Translations under genes and position numbers: made by a program
NCBI GenBank assembly: GCA_947476485.1
Contig: CANJQU010000031.1
Coordinates: 1 to 40,279 of the forward strand
Reading direction: 5' to 3'
DNA from: Chitinophagaceae bacterium
GTDB lineage: Bacteria; Bacteroidota; Bacteroidia; Chitinophagales; Chitinophagaceae
DNA: 40,279 bases
Shown: in pieces, positions 1 to 8,007 of the stretch
Layout of the letters: every line of letters starts with the position of its first letter
Position numbering within the stretch: position 1 is the stretch's first letter
The notes under the pieces: generated by a model
Told to the model about the DNA's origin: nothing
Seen by the model: only the letters and a program-made list of their open reading frames with translations
The model's database searches: none

Positions 1-246
1 CAAAGGGACTATTTTGTTGTTGACCTTAATTGTTGCACCATCGAGCGCTACCACGAAGAACGGGTTTTGACCTTTTTTACGGACATAGGTACAACTTGCG
101 CCATCACGCATTCCCGGTACTTTGACCGCCTCTGCTTCGGTGATGGGAGTAACAGTGATGGCTGCAGTTTTTGTTTTTGCAGGCTGCTGCGCGTTTAACA
201 TGGAGCAGCTCAATAAAAGAGACGACAACAAAATGATCTTTTTCAA
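1..246 (-). CDS. Exported protein of unknown function, N-terminal part (runs off the left edge)
   Basis: The first 82 residues of a minus-strand gene are present and the rest lies beyond the window edge. I place the start at a TTG at 244-246, because the frame then opens with a standard signal peptide: Lys-Lys at residues 2-3, then a Leu-rich core. The only ATG further upstream on this strand that I examined is out of frame and soon meets a stop. The likely signal peptidase I site is Ala19|Gln20. A Cys at residue 14 within Leu-Leu-Ser-Cys makes a lipoprotein reading possible but weaker. The mature part begins with a Lys/Thr/Ala-rich linker and then a basic segment ending in KVNNKIVPL. I do not recognise the family. 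The alternative start is the internal ATG at codon 16, which would lose the signal peptide. Confidence 0.6.
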   Translation of the reverse strand, partial: MKKIILLSSLLLSCSMLNAQQPAKTKTAAITVTPITEAEAVKVPGMRDGASCTYVRKKGQNPFFVVALDGATIKVNNKIVPL

Positions 247-401
247 GTTTACTATTTTAGTGTTGAAAAGAATTATGTACAGGACTAAAGTACTTTTTGC
301 ATGATAATATTTATAGCAGAAGGAAAGATATTTTTTCGTTAAAAAGCTTCAAATCATCCGTTTATCGTAATTGGAAGTCTTTTTTATAAACAATATTTAT
401 T

Positions 402-409
402 TAAATTTG
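402..409 (+). promoter_or_regulatory. Bacteroidota -7 box (TAAATTTG) for the methyltransferase gene
   Basis: TAAATTTG matches the Bacteroidota -7 consensus TAnnTTTG. The T-run near 379-386 sits where a weak -33 element would be expected. Transcription would begin near 416, which makes the upstream GTG at 415 an unlikely start and favours ATG 445. The rest of 247-414 is AT-rich, and I see nothing else in it. Confidence 0.5.
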
Positions 410-444
410 AAGAGGTGTCTTTTCATAAAAAAGATCAGGAAATA

Positions 445-1155
445 ATGGCGGAGGAAAAACTTCGGGAGGCGCAGATGACGCCAGAGGATAGCATTATCCG
501 GTCGTATTATGATGAAACAGCGGAATACTATGATCATAGCAGATTTGAAAATACTTATGGTAGTTTTATACACAGGCAGGAGCGTAGTATTTTACTGAAA
601 GAAATAACAAATATTCAAGGTGTAAATGTTGATCTGTGCTGTGGTACGGGCCGCTTTATGGAGTTTGCGTGCTATGGAGTGGATGCCAGCAGCAAAATGG
701 TGGCGCAAGCTAAATTGAAGCATGGTAATAAGGAGTTTTTTGTTGAAGATGCCGCCAACACCCATTTCGGAAATGAGTGCGCAGATACAATATTCTGCTT
801 TCACGTATTTATGCATTTGTCTGAAACGAAGACGACTGAGATCATCGATGAAGCACACAGGATACTGCGCCCCGGCGGGATGTTTATTTTTGACTTTCCA
901 TCGAAAAGCCGCAGAGCATTGTTTAATAAACAGAAAGAGGGATGGCATGGTGCGAGTGGGTATACAATTGATGAGATAACAAAGCAAGCCGGCGAGAAAT
1001 TGCGCATCAAAACATATTATGGAGTGCTTTTCTTTCCAATTCACAGATTGCCATCATGGCTGCGAAAATATTTTTTTCATTTTGACAGCATTTTGTGCCG
1101 CTCAATATTTAAAAAGTACGCATCCTATTTAGTTATCGTATTGGTCAAGAAATGA
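445..1155 (+). CDS. Class I SAM-dependent methyltransferase
   Basis: A 236-residue protein with the class I Rossmann methyltransferase pattern. Motif I is VDLCCGTGR at about residues 62-70, an acidic residue follows in YGVDAS, and the region FVEDAANTHF then FHVFMHL matches the usual motif II/III area. HRILRPGGMFIFDFPS near residues 140-155 is the typical post-II strand-turn of Methyltransf_11/25 enzymes. It transfers a methyl group from SAM, but the acceptor cannot be read from the sequence. I chose ATG 445 over GTG 415 because a -7 promoter box at 402-409 puts the transcript start next to the GTG. The stop overlaps the VanW-family start by 4 bp (ATGA), so the two genes are translationally coupled. 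The convergent NRPS fragment downstream makes tailoring of a natural product or cell-envelope lipid conceivable, which is inference only. Confidence 0.8.
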   Translation: MAEEKLREAQMTPEDSIIRSYYDETAEYYDHSRFENTYGSFIHRQERSILLKEITNIQGVNVDLCCGTGRFMEFACYGVDASSKMVAQAKLKHGNKEFFVEDAANTHFGNECADTIFCFHVFMHLSETKTTEIIDEAHRILRPGGMFIFDFPSKSRRALFNKQKEGWHGASGYTIDEITKQAGEKLRIKTYYGVLFFPIHRLPSWLRKYFFHFDSILCRSIFKKYASYLVIVLVKK

Positions 1156-1883
1156 CAAAGCTACTTTCCAAAAACATACGGCTCCTTTACAGGTTTTGGA
1201 TGAGACGGTATCGTGACTTTATCTCCGGAGCATACAGATCGTTTGCCCGGGAGCGGCGCAGCGCGTTGAGTTTTGAGCATTCATTTTCGCTGACCCAACC
1301 GATCATGAAGAGTACGCACCTGCAGAATAAGATCCACAATATCAGAAATGGTGTGGAGAAAATTGAATGGCTGGTGATATTGCCGAATGAGGTGTTCTCG
1401 TTTTGGAACACGGTGAAATGCCCGAATAAAAGGAACGGGTATAAACTGGGCCGGAATATCATCAACGGCGAAGTGAGCGAGGATTACGGAGGGGGGCTAT
1501 GCCAACTGGCGAGTATCATGTATCACACATCTATTATTTGCGGCATGACGATCGCAGAGCGGCACAATCATTCGGTGGACATTTATAATGACGATGAACG
1601 TTTCACCCCGTTGGGCGCTGATGCATCGGTTGTGTATGGTTACAAGGACCTGAGGATCAGGAACAATTATGCCGGTGCGGTAAAATTCACATTTGATGTG
1701 ACTGATGAAAGCCTGACTTGTGTGTTATCCAGTAGTATGAAAATTGACCAGAAGATCATTCTTTTTAAGGAAACAAAAGGCAAGGAGCATGTTGAAATAG
1801 TAACTGCTTCCCGGTCTGCAGGAACAGATGAAGAAGCAGTAATTAATAAAGCGATGTATAAAAAGAAGCGTAGTGGTATGTGA
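1152..1883 (+). CDS. VanW family protein
   Basis: A 243-residue protein with the hallmark VanW segments: GGGLCQLAS followed by MYHTSIICGM, then AERHNHS, then FTPLGADASVVYGYKDLR (roughly residues 113-175). VanW proteins were first seen as accessory genes in vancomycin-resistance clusters, but they are widespread and their function is unknown. Here no vanHAX genes, ligase or two-component system is nearby, so resistance should not be inferred. I see no signal peptide; the N-terminus is basic (many Arg/Lys), suggesting a cytoplasmic or membrane-surface location. The start ATG overlaps the stop of the methyltransferase gene by 4 bp, so the two probably form one operon. The C-terminal tail beyond the VanW domain is Lys-rich and has no recognisable feature. 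Confidence 0.85.
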   Translation: MTKLLSKNIRLLYRFWMRRYRDFISGAYRSFARERRSALSFEHSFSLTQPIMKSTHLQNKIHNIRNGVEKIEWLVILPNEVFSFWNTVKCPNKRNGYKLGRNIINGEVSEDYGGGLCQLASIMYHTSIICGMTIAERHNHSVDIYNDDERFTPLGADASVVYGYKDLRIRNNYAGAVKFTFDVTDESLTCVLSSSMKIDQKIILFKETKGKEHVEIVTASRSAGTDEEAVINKAMYKKKRSGM

Positions 1884-1898
1884 GCTGTTTAAATGTCT

Positions 1899-3998
1899 TT
1901 AAGATCTTTCGGTTTTTTTTGTTTCGGCATCAAGGGCGGCTTGCATGATGTGTGCAAACCGTTCGCTATTGGGTGGGAAGAGGAACGTTTTATGGTCTCC
2001 GGGGACCTCGTGAACTTTCACACCTTTTTTTGCAAATTTGGCCCAGCCAAGGTATACCAGGTCATCGAGGAAATACAGCCGCTGCTCAACACGGAACAAG
2101 ATCATCTTCACATCGAGCGGCGCGAGGACGTAATTTGAAAGGGCTCTGTCGTACGTTTTTAATACTTCAGCCTCGTAATCGGTAAATGTATCCTTTGGTA
2201 TGATGATGCCGGGCGCGCCCAGCTTTTTCAATCGTCTCTGAGCCACTACCACCTGGTATTTGAATGCCTCGCCGGGATCGTGGATAAATGACTTTGCGAA
2301 AAACGGAACCTTGCGGAACTGACGCTTTACTTTATCGGCCAGGTATGCGGCTTTACTTTCTACCGCCTGATTGTTGCCGGCGTAGGTGTCCATCACTGCA
2401 AGGAATTTAATTTCCTTGCCGACTGCTTTTAACTGGCGCACCATTTCGTAAGCGATGAAGCCGCCCATTGAATAGCCTGCGAGTGCACAATTGCCATCGG
2501 GCACAACCTGCAACACTTCTTTGATATACCTGGCCGCAATTTCTTCGATGGTCTCCGGTATCTCTGTTTCCCGGTATAGGCCGAGCGCCTGAATACCATA
2601 GACAGGCTGGTCTGCATCAAAGTATTCACTTATTGATTTGAAGAGCAGAACATTAAGCCCTGCGCCGTGGATAAGAAATACGGGAACTTTACTCCCGGTT
2701 GTTTTAATGGGTACGATGGCCTCCCATCTGAATTCGGTTTTTTCATCGACCAGTTGCCGAGCTAATTTTTCTATGGTTGAATTATTGAACAGCGTAGCTA
2801 TGGGCAGGCGTTTACCAGTTTTCTTTTCAATGGCGACCATAACCTTTACTGCCAGCAAGGAGTGACCACCCAACTGGAAGAAATCGTCGGTGGGGTCCAG
2901 GTTATTCAGGCCGAGCACCTCATTCCAGATGCCTGTTATGATCTGTTCATTAGCCGTGAGCACTATGCGCCCTTTTGGTTTTTCAGTATCTTTTCGCGGG
3001 TGGGGCTTTGGCAGCGCTTTGCGATCGATCTTTGCATTTGGGGTTAAGGGGAATTTCTTCAGCGCTATGAAGTCTTCAGGAACCATGTATGCGGGCAGCA
3101 TGCCCGACAGGCTTTTTTTCCAGCTTTCAACAAGTTCAGCGGGAACATTCACTTCATTATTTACTATGGGTGTTCTTGCGAGATCGTAGATATTCTTTTG
3201 CATTTCTCCGCTGTCTGCGCATGGTGGTAATCGCAGTTTGCCTGATGCGGGAATAAATACTACGTCAAAAAGACCGTCACTGCCGTTGGTAGCCCACCTG
3301 ATATGCGTGTTGTATTTCAGTTTATCGCCGAGCGCCCAGAAAAGATCGGGATGCACGCCGACGGGCGCCTGTTCCACAGCGGTCCTTATGTCAGCAACCT
3401 TCATTGTTTCGTCTGCTGTACGCAGTAGCTGCAGCAGTTTGTGATCTTTGGACGTGCGGGAATTCGGTATGTTCTTTATTTCTACAACTGATCCGGCATT
3501 TGATGTCAACAGAGATCCCAGTTGATCTATGGTTTGAATGCTATCCCATTTTTTTGTGAGCTGTGGTTGCACCACTTCGGGGGCGCCGGAAGTGTAGAGC
3601 CAGATATCGTAGTGGTACTTCGTTGTCTCATTGACCGACTTTCCTTTTCTGAGCTGAACGTCAACGCCTGTGATCTGCGGGATGAGCGCAGGCAGCAGAT
3701 AGAAGAACGCCGGGTCGGCCACAAACTCTTCTTCAATGCGCACCCTGTTTGTTACCACATCCCGGAATTGACGGAGTGTAGTGTCGGCTGATGCCCGGTG
3801 CAGGTGATCCATGGCATGGTACATTTCCAGTGAGCCCATGCCCTGCATATCGCCAATGAAGAAGCACCCGTTTTGTTTCAGTGCATTGACCGCCTGCCGG
3901 ATCACATCGATCATGTATTCGGTATCGGGAAAGTATTGCGCAACACTGTTGAGCAGCACGAGGTCAAGCGGGGTATGGCCTGTGCCAAAGAAAGGCGC
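1899..3998 (-). CDS. Nonribosomal peptide synthetase, C-terminal fragment (MT / end of A / T / TE), 5' end missing
   Basis: Only the last part of a large NRPS is present. Numbering from the first possible start (GTG at 3959), residues 1-~190 are the second half of an N-methyltransferase domain of the kind inserted in adenylation domains (LLNSVAQYFPDTEY). The frame stays open and family-like upstream of that GTG (PLDLV..., to about 3990). Residues ~200-320 are the end of the A domain with core A10 (PNAKIDRKALPKP). A carrier domain follows with the phosphopantetheine Ser367 in LGGHSL. A type I thioesterase (~425-680) has Ser497 in GYSMGG, Asp524 and His656 in GDHKTF. This would be a terminal module adding an N-methylated residue and releasing the product. 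The C domain and most of the A domain are absent, because the gene is cut at ~3990, where an unrelated protease gene begins on the other strand. Confidence 0.85.
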   Translation of the reverse strand, partial: APFFGTGHTPLDLVLLNSVAQYFPDTEYMIDVIRQAVNALKQNGCFFIGDMQGMGSLEMYHAMDHLHRASADTTLRQFRDVVTNRVRIEEEFVADPAFFYLLPALIPQITGVDVQLRKGKSVNETTKYHYDIWLYTSGAPEVVQPQLTKKWDSIQTIDQLGSLLTSNAGSVVEIKNIPNSRTSKDHKLLQLLRTADETMKVADIRTAVEQAPVGVHPDLFWALGDKLKYNTHIRWATNGSDGLFDVVFIPASGKLRLPPCADSGEMQKNIYDLARTPIVNNEVNVPAELVESWKKSLSGMLPAYMVPEDFIALKKFPLTPNAKIDRKALPKPHPRKDTEKPKGRIVLTANEQIITGIWNEVLGLNNLDPTDDFFQLGGHSLLAVKVMVAIEKKTGKRLPIATLFNNSTIEKLARQLVDEKTEFRWEAIVPIKTTGSKVPVFLIHGAGLNVLLFKSISEYFDADQPVYGIQALGLYRETEIPETIEEIAARYIKEVLQVVPDGNCALAGYSMGGFIAYEMVRQLKAVGKEIKFLAVMDTYAGNNQAVESKAAYLADKVKRQFRKVPFFAKSFIHDPGEAFKYQVVVAQRRLKKLGAPGIIIPKDTFTDYEAEVLKTYDRALSNYVLAPLDVKMILFRVEQRLYFLDDLVYLGWAKFAKKGVKVHEVPGDHKTFLFPPNSERFAHIMQAALDAETKKTERS

Positions 3999-4003
3999 CC
4001 CGG
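3985..4003. other. Breakpoint joining two 5'-truncated divergent genes
   Basis: On the minus strand the frame reads as NRPS methyltransferase up to about 3990. On the plus strand the frame reads as protease propeptide from about 4003 (VLTKERAQQA). Neither gene has a credible start codon, signal peptide or promoter here. The plus-strand frame stays open upstream to 3811 only as antisense of the NRPS. The join lies in a GC-rich stretch containing GGCGCC. It is a deletion, a rearrangement or an assembly chimera. Confidence 0.65.
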
Positions 4004-6423
4004 TGCTTACGAAGGAACGCGCGCAGCAGGCAGCAGTTAATGACCTGGATGGGATAACAATTACCAGTGCCGAGATAACCGGTAACTGGGCATGGTTTCC
4101 TATCCCATCTGCGAATGGTTATACGATGCACCCGGCGTGGCCTTTTAAGATCACATCGAGGGTGCAAGGGAGTGTGCCGCTGAAACTTACGGGGTACGTT
4201 GATGCAGTTGACGGTACAGTACTGTATCGCACGAACGAGGTGAAAGAGACCGGCTATGACCTTACCGTGAAGGGTGTAGTGTATAAGAATGGTACGCTGA
4301 ACCCATCTTCAGTAGAGGCGCTTCCCAACCTTGGCCTGACAATTGGTGCGACCACTTACTTTACAGATACTACCGGAAAATATGCTGACACATCGATATC
4401 GTTGCCACTGCCCACGGCTATTCCACTCGCAGGCAGATGGTCAACTGTATTTGACTCTGTAACCGGCCTGATACCTACATTTTTCGATACGGTTCTGACG
4501 CCTGGAACCACCTTCATGTATCCTACTACTGCACCATGCAGCGGACGGCACATCAATGCATACTATCATGTGAACAGGGTGCATAATTTTATGAAAGGTT
4601 ATTTCCCTTCTTTTACCGATATGGACTTTTCGCTGCCGACTAATGTGGACCTGACGAGCGGTACCTGCAATGCTTTTTATACCGGCACTGATATCAACTT
4701 TTATGCGGCGGACGCCACATGCAATTCATTCTCTGAAATTGGTGATGTTATATACCACGAATATGGCCATGGCATATCCGATCATTTTTATACTGTTGTA
4801 AGTGGTGCAACGCTCGTAAATGGTGCGCTTAATGAGGCGAACTCAGATATTTGGGCATTGAGCATAACCCGGCACCCGGTAATGGCGGAGAACGCATTTG
4901 TGGGTTATGGAGGCTTTATCCGCAGGTATGATATGACGCCGCAGGTTTATCCCTTAGATCTTAACACGTCTCTCCTGGCCGATCCTCACCAGAATGGCCA
5001 GATCATAGCTGGCTGCTGGTGGGACCTGGGCGCTGCTGTGGGGAGCATAGATACCATGACGAGGCTTTTTACAGATGTATACTATGATGTACCGGACGGA
5101 CCAGATGGCACAGAAGGGGATGTGTACCAGACGATACTTGTGGATGCATTGATGGCCGATGATAACAACAGTAACCTGATTGATGGTACGCCGCATTATG
5201 CACAGATCGTGGCTGCGTTTGCAAAACACGGTATCTATCTTGAACGGGACGCGACGCTGACACATACTGAATTAGGCAACCAGCTACAAGGTGTACCAAT
5301 TCCTGTTTCTGCACATCTGTCACTCGGATCGGCTACTTATTTTCATGACCTTACCATGTATTACCGGATAAACGGTGCCGGCGCCTGGACGCCGGTGGTG
5401 CTCACAAACAGCAGCATGAACTTCACCGGAACGATACCGGCGCAGGACTTTGGCGCTACGGTTGAATACTATTTTATTGTGCATGACGGCCTAGGTTATC
5501 CCAATGCTTTTTTCCCGATCACCTGTAACCCGGCGATGGCAACAAGCCAGGTAACTATACCTTACCAATTTGGGGTAGGCATTGGTGCTGTAGACAGCAA
5601 TAACTTTGAAGCGTCAGCAGCAGGCTGGGGGATAGGTGGCAACGCCGGCGATAATGCAACTGATGGACTGTGGCACCAGGGTGTACCAATGCCAGCTACG
5701 ATTTTTTTTACTGCATGGCCTGACCAGGACCATACTACGGGCAGTGGTAAGTGCCTGATCACGGGTGCAGGGGCTTTGTTCTCCGGAACCGGAGTGACCG
5801 GCGGCACTTCGACGGTATTAACCCCGGTTTTTGATATTTCAGCATTCACCAACCCCGTGGTTGAATATTACCGTTGGTTCTCGAACGAGCAGGGGGCGAA
5901 TTTCAAGAATGATCCATGGATCGTGAAAATGAACGACGGTGCGGGTGGCGCGTGGCAGACCATAGAAAAGACTTATCAACCTGATGTAGCGTGGCGCCGC
6001 CGTATATTCGCCGTGAATACTTATTTGCCGGGTGCATCACATATTCAGTTGAAATTTTTTGCTTCCGATTCTCTGCTAATGTCCTGGGACAGCAACGGGC
6101 AAAGCACCACTGTTGGCGCGATTGACGACTTCTTTATCTACGACAAAAAGGATGTCTCAGCCGTAGGTGATGCGCAAATGCTGAAAGCAAATATTTATCC
6201 AAATCCGGCCAACGATGTGGTTAATATCATTTTATCGGAGGGCGGAAATGGTACTATCAGTTGTTATGATGTGCTTGGACAGAAGGTGGCAGAATTGACC
6301 ACAAGCACAGGTAGGACAAACTATTCGTTTAAAACAAAAGAACTGGCAGCGGGTACTTATAACCTTGTGATACAAACGGCAAAGAGTATCCAATCCAAGA
6401 AAATAGTTGTTGCACATCGGTAA
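4003..6423 (+). CDS. Secreted zinc metalloprotease (M36/M4-like gluzincin) with T9SS type A sorting domain, N-terminus missing
   Basis: About 806 residues remain, counted from the in-frame GTG at 4003. The first ~100 resemble the end of an FTP/PepSY-type propeptide (VLTKERAQQAAV, then VDAVDGTVLYRTNEV). The catalytic domain carries the zinc site HEYGH with His252, Glu253 and His256. The downstream Glu278 in NEANSDI is the probable third ligand, which makes it a gluzincin. The stretch NNSNLIDGTPHYAQIVAAF is typical of the M36-like group. A beta-sandwich region follows, and from ~727 a type A T9SS sorting domain (IYPNPANDVVNI). The protein would be exported across the outer membrane by T9SS and processed. 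The signal peptide and the start of the propeptide are missing because the gene is cut at ~4003. The longer frame beginning at 3811 is antisense to the NRPS and should not be read as protein. Confidence 0.8.
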   Translation: MLTKERAQQAAVNDLDGITITSAEITGNWAWFPIPSANGYTMHPAWPFKITSRVQGSVPLKLTGYVDAVDGTVLYRTNEVKETGYDLTVKGVVYKNGTLNPSSVEALPNLGLTIGATTYFTDTTGKYADTSISLPLPTAIPLAGRWSTVFDSVTGLIPTFFDTVLTPGTTFMYPTTAPCSGRHINAYYHVNRVHNFMKGYFPSFTDMDFSLPTNVDLTSGTCNAFYTGTDINFYAADATCNSFSEIGDVIYHEYGHGISDHFYTVVSGATLVNGALNEANSDIWALSITRHPVMAENAFVGYGGFIRRYDMTPQVYPLDLNTSLLADPHQNGQIIAGCWWDLGAAVGSIDTMTRLFTDVYYDVPDGPDGTEGDVYQTILVDALMADDNNSNLIDGTPHYAQIVAAFAKHGIYLERDATLTHTELGNQLQGVPIPVSAHLSLGSATYFHDLTMYYRINGAGAWTPVVLTNSSMNFTGTIPAQDFGATVEYYFIVHDGLGYPNAFFPITCNPAMATSQVTIPYQFGVGIGAVDSNNFEASAAGWGIGGNAGDNATDGLWHQGVPMPATIFFTAWPDQDHTTGSGKCLITGAGALFSGTGVTGGTSTVLTPVFDISAFTNPVVEYYRWFSNEQGANFKNDPWIVKMNDGAGGAWQTIEKTYQPDVAWRRRIFAVNTYLPGASHIQLKFFASDSLLMSWDSNGQSTTVGAIDDFFIYDKKDVSAVGDAQMLKANIYPNPANDVVNIILSEGGNGTISCYDVLGQKVAELTTSTGRTNYSFKTKELAAGTYNLVIQTAKSIQSKKIVVAHR

Positions 6424-6491
6424 GGATTGACGGTAATGTTCATCACTCTTATTTTGGAAATCCTGCATTCGCTGATCTGGTGCACGACCAG

Positions 6492-7916
6492 ATGCCAATA
6501 TTTCCTTATTTTACCTCCCCAAACCATATGATGCGAGGAGGTAAAACCCTTTTATATATTTTATCCATTGCGGGCTTTATTGCTGTGCTGTACTTTGTAC
6601 TTAGTGCTGGTAAGGGTCTGCAGGCTGCCCACATGGCCGGCGTGCAGTATGTATCATCGGGGGCGGCATTGAAGCATGATGTTGCCAGTGCGTTCAGGCA
6701 TCCACTGCCGATCTTCATTTTGCAGTTGGCAATGATATTGGTTGCCTCGCAGGTGTTTGGCTACCTTTTCAAGAAGATCGGGCAGCCGGCAGTAATGGGG
6801 GAAATAGTGGCAGGCATATTGCTTGGGCCGTCGCTGATGGGAGCGTTGCTGCCGGGGTTTAGTGCATTTCTGTTCCCGGCAACTTCTATGGGTAACCTGC
6901 AGATGCTGAGCCAGGTGGGCCTTATCCTGTTCATGTTTGTAATTGGCATGGAGCTGGATATAGAGGTGTTAAAAAAACAAGCTGGCGCGGCAATACTTAT
7001 CAGTCACTTTAGTATAGTCATACCCTTTGCATCGGGCGTTGCCCTTGCGTATTTCTTATATGAAAAATATGCCCCGGCAGGAGTTACTTTTTACGCGTTC
7101 GCATTATTTACTGGTATAGCGTTGAGTATTACTGCTTTTCCGGTCCTTGCACGGATCATTAAAGAGCGTGGAATAGCCAATACCAAACTGGGAACTATTG
7201 CACTTACGGCAGCTGCAGTGGGTGACGTGACGGCATGGTGTGCGCTGGCGCTTATTATTGCTATTGCAAGAGCCGGGTCACTGAGCGCGTCCTTATATAC
7301 CATCATGTGGGCTGTGGTGCACGTAGCAGTGATGTTTTTTGTAATTCGTCCTTTGCTGCAAAAGCTCGCAGTTAATGCCAGTCGTGATAAGCTTATAAAG
7401 CGCTCAAGGCTGGCGATCATCTTTCTCATCATGTTGGGCAGCGCGTATGCTTGCGAGATAATAGGCATACATGCTTTGTTCGGCGCCTTCCTGGCAGGTG
7501 TGATCATGCCGCACGACTGGAATTTCAGAAAGCTGCTGATCGATAAAATTGAGGATGTGGCGCTTGTTTTGCTGCTGCCTTTATTCTTTGTGTTTACGGG
7601 CTTGCGCACTCATATCGGCCTGATAAATAACCCTGCGCTGTGGGGTGTGTGCCTTATTATAATAGCAGTAGCAGTAGCGGGTAAATTTGGCGGGAGCGCA
7701 CTGGCAGCAAAGCTTGCAGGGGAGCGTACAAAAGATAGTCTATCTATCGGGGCATTGATGAACACAAGGGGGCTGGTGGAACTGGTGGTACTGAACATAG
7801 GCTATGACATGCATATACTTACACCGGAGATATTTACGATGATGGTGATGATGGCGCTGGTGACAACTTTTATGACCAATCCTCTTATGAATATTATTGA
7901 GCGGGTATATAAGTAA
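6492..7916 (+). CDS. Cation/proton antiporter, CPA2 (KefB/NapA-like) family
   Basis: A 474-residue integral membrane protein with about 12-13 hydrophobic segments and the CPA2 signature pieces GQPAVMGEIVAGILLGPS, LFMFVIGMELD, SITAFPVLARI and NTRGLVELVVLNIGYD. It would exchange monovalent cations (K+ or Na+) for protons across the inner membrane. The ion-binding helix reads AVGDVTAW, with Asp245 preceded by Gly rather than the Asp, Asn or Gln usual at that position. This may affect electrogenicity or ion choice (inference). There is no C-terminal RCK/TrkA-N domain, so the regulatory module of KefB/C is absent. I use ATG 6492; GTG 6480 and the ATG pair at 6528/6531 are alternatives. It follows the protease gene by under 70 bp on the same strand with no terminator seen between them. 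Confidence 0.88.
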   Translation: MPIFPYFTSPNHMMRGGKTLLYILSIAGFIAVLYFVLSAGKGLQAAHMAGVQYVSSGAALKHDVASAFRHPLPIFILQLAMILVASQVFGYLFKKIGQPAVMGEIVAGILLGPSLMGALLPGFSAFLFPATSMGNLQMLSQVGLILFMFVIGMELDIEVLKKQAGAAILISHFSIVIPFASGVALAYFLYEKYAPAGVTFYAFALFTGIALSITAFPVLARIIKERGIANTKLGTIALTAAAVGDVTAWCALALIIAIARAGSLSASLYTIMWAVVHVAVMFFVIRPLLQKLAVNASRDKLIKRSRLAIIFLIMLGSAYACEIIGIHALFGAFLAGVIMPHDWNFRKLLIDKIEDVALVLLLPLFFVFTGLRTHIGLINNPALWGVCLIIIAVAVAGKFGGSALAAKLAGERTKDSLSIGALMNTRGLVELVVLNIGYDMHILTPEIFTMMVMMALVTTFMTNPLMNIIERVYK

Positions 7917-8007
7917 CCATCCCGAAATACATCTTCCCTAACTAAATACATTTTTTAACTTCGCTTACCGTATTTGTCTTGTAAATTGCGTGTATTAAAT
8001 TGAACAG

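Noticed and set aside
122-304. 60-residue plus-strand frame at the left edge
   Set aside because: It is antisense to a minus-strand gene start with a good signal peptide; the hydrophobic look comes from that overlap.
592-1044. 150-residue minus-strand frame inside the methyltransferase gene
   Set aside because: The plus-strand frame has clear SAM-binding motifs; the reverse frame has no family features and many Cys/His typical of shadow frames.
1152-1883. Vancomycin-resistance gene reading of the VanW-family gene
   Set aside because: VanW alone does not confer resistance and no vanH/A/X or regulator is nearby; the family is common in non-resistant bacteria.
3811-4002. N-terminal 64 codons of the open frame leading into the metalloprotease
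   Set aside because: This stretch is the antisense of the NRPS methyltransferase coding sequence and has no protease-like or signal-peptide features, so the frame is open by chance across the breakpoint.
7091-7609. 172-residue minus-strand frame in the antiporter gene
   Set aside because: Antisense of a recognised membrane transporter; composition (Ser/Ala/Ile/Thr/Lys) is that of a shadow frame.
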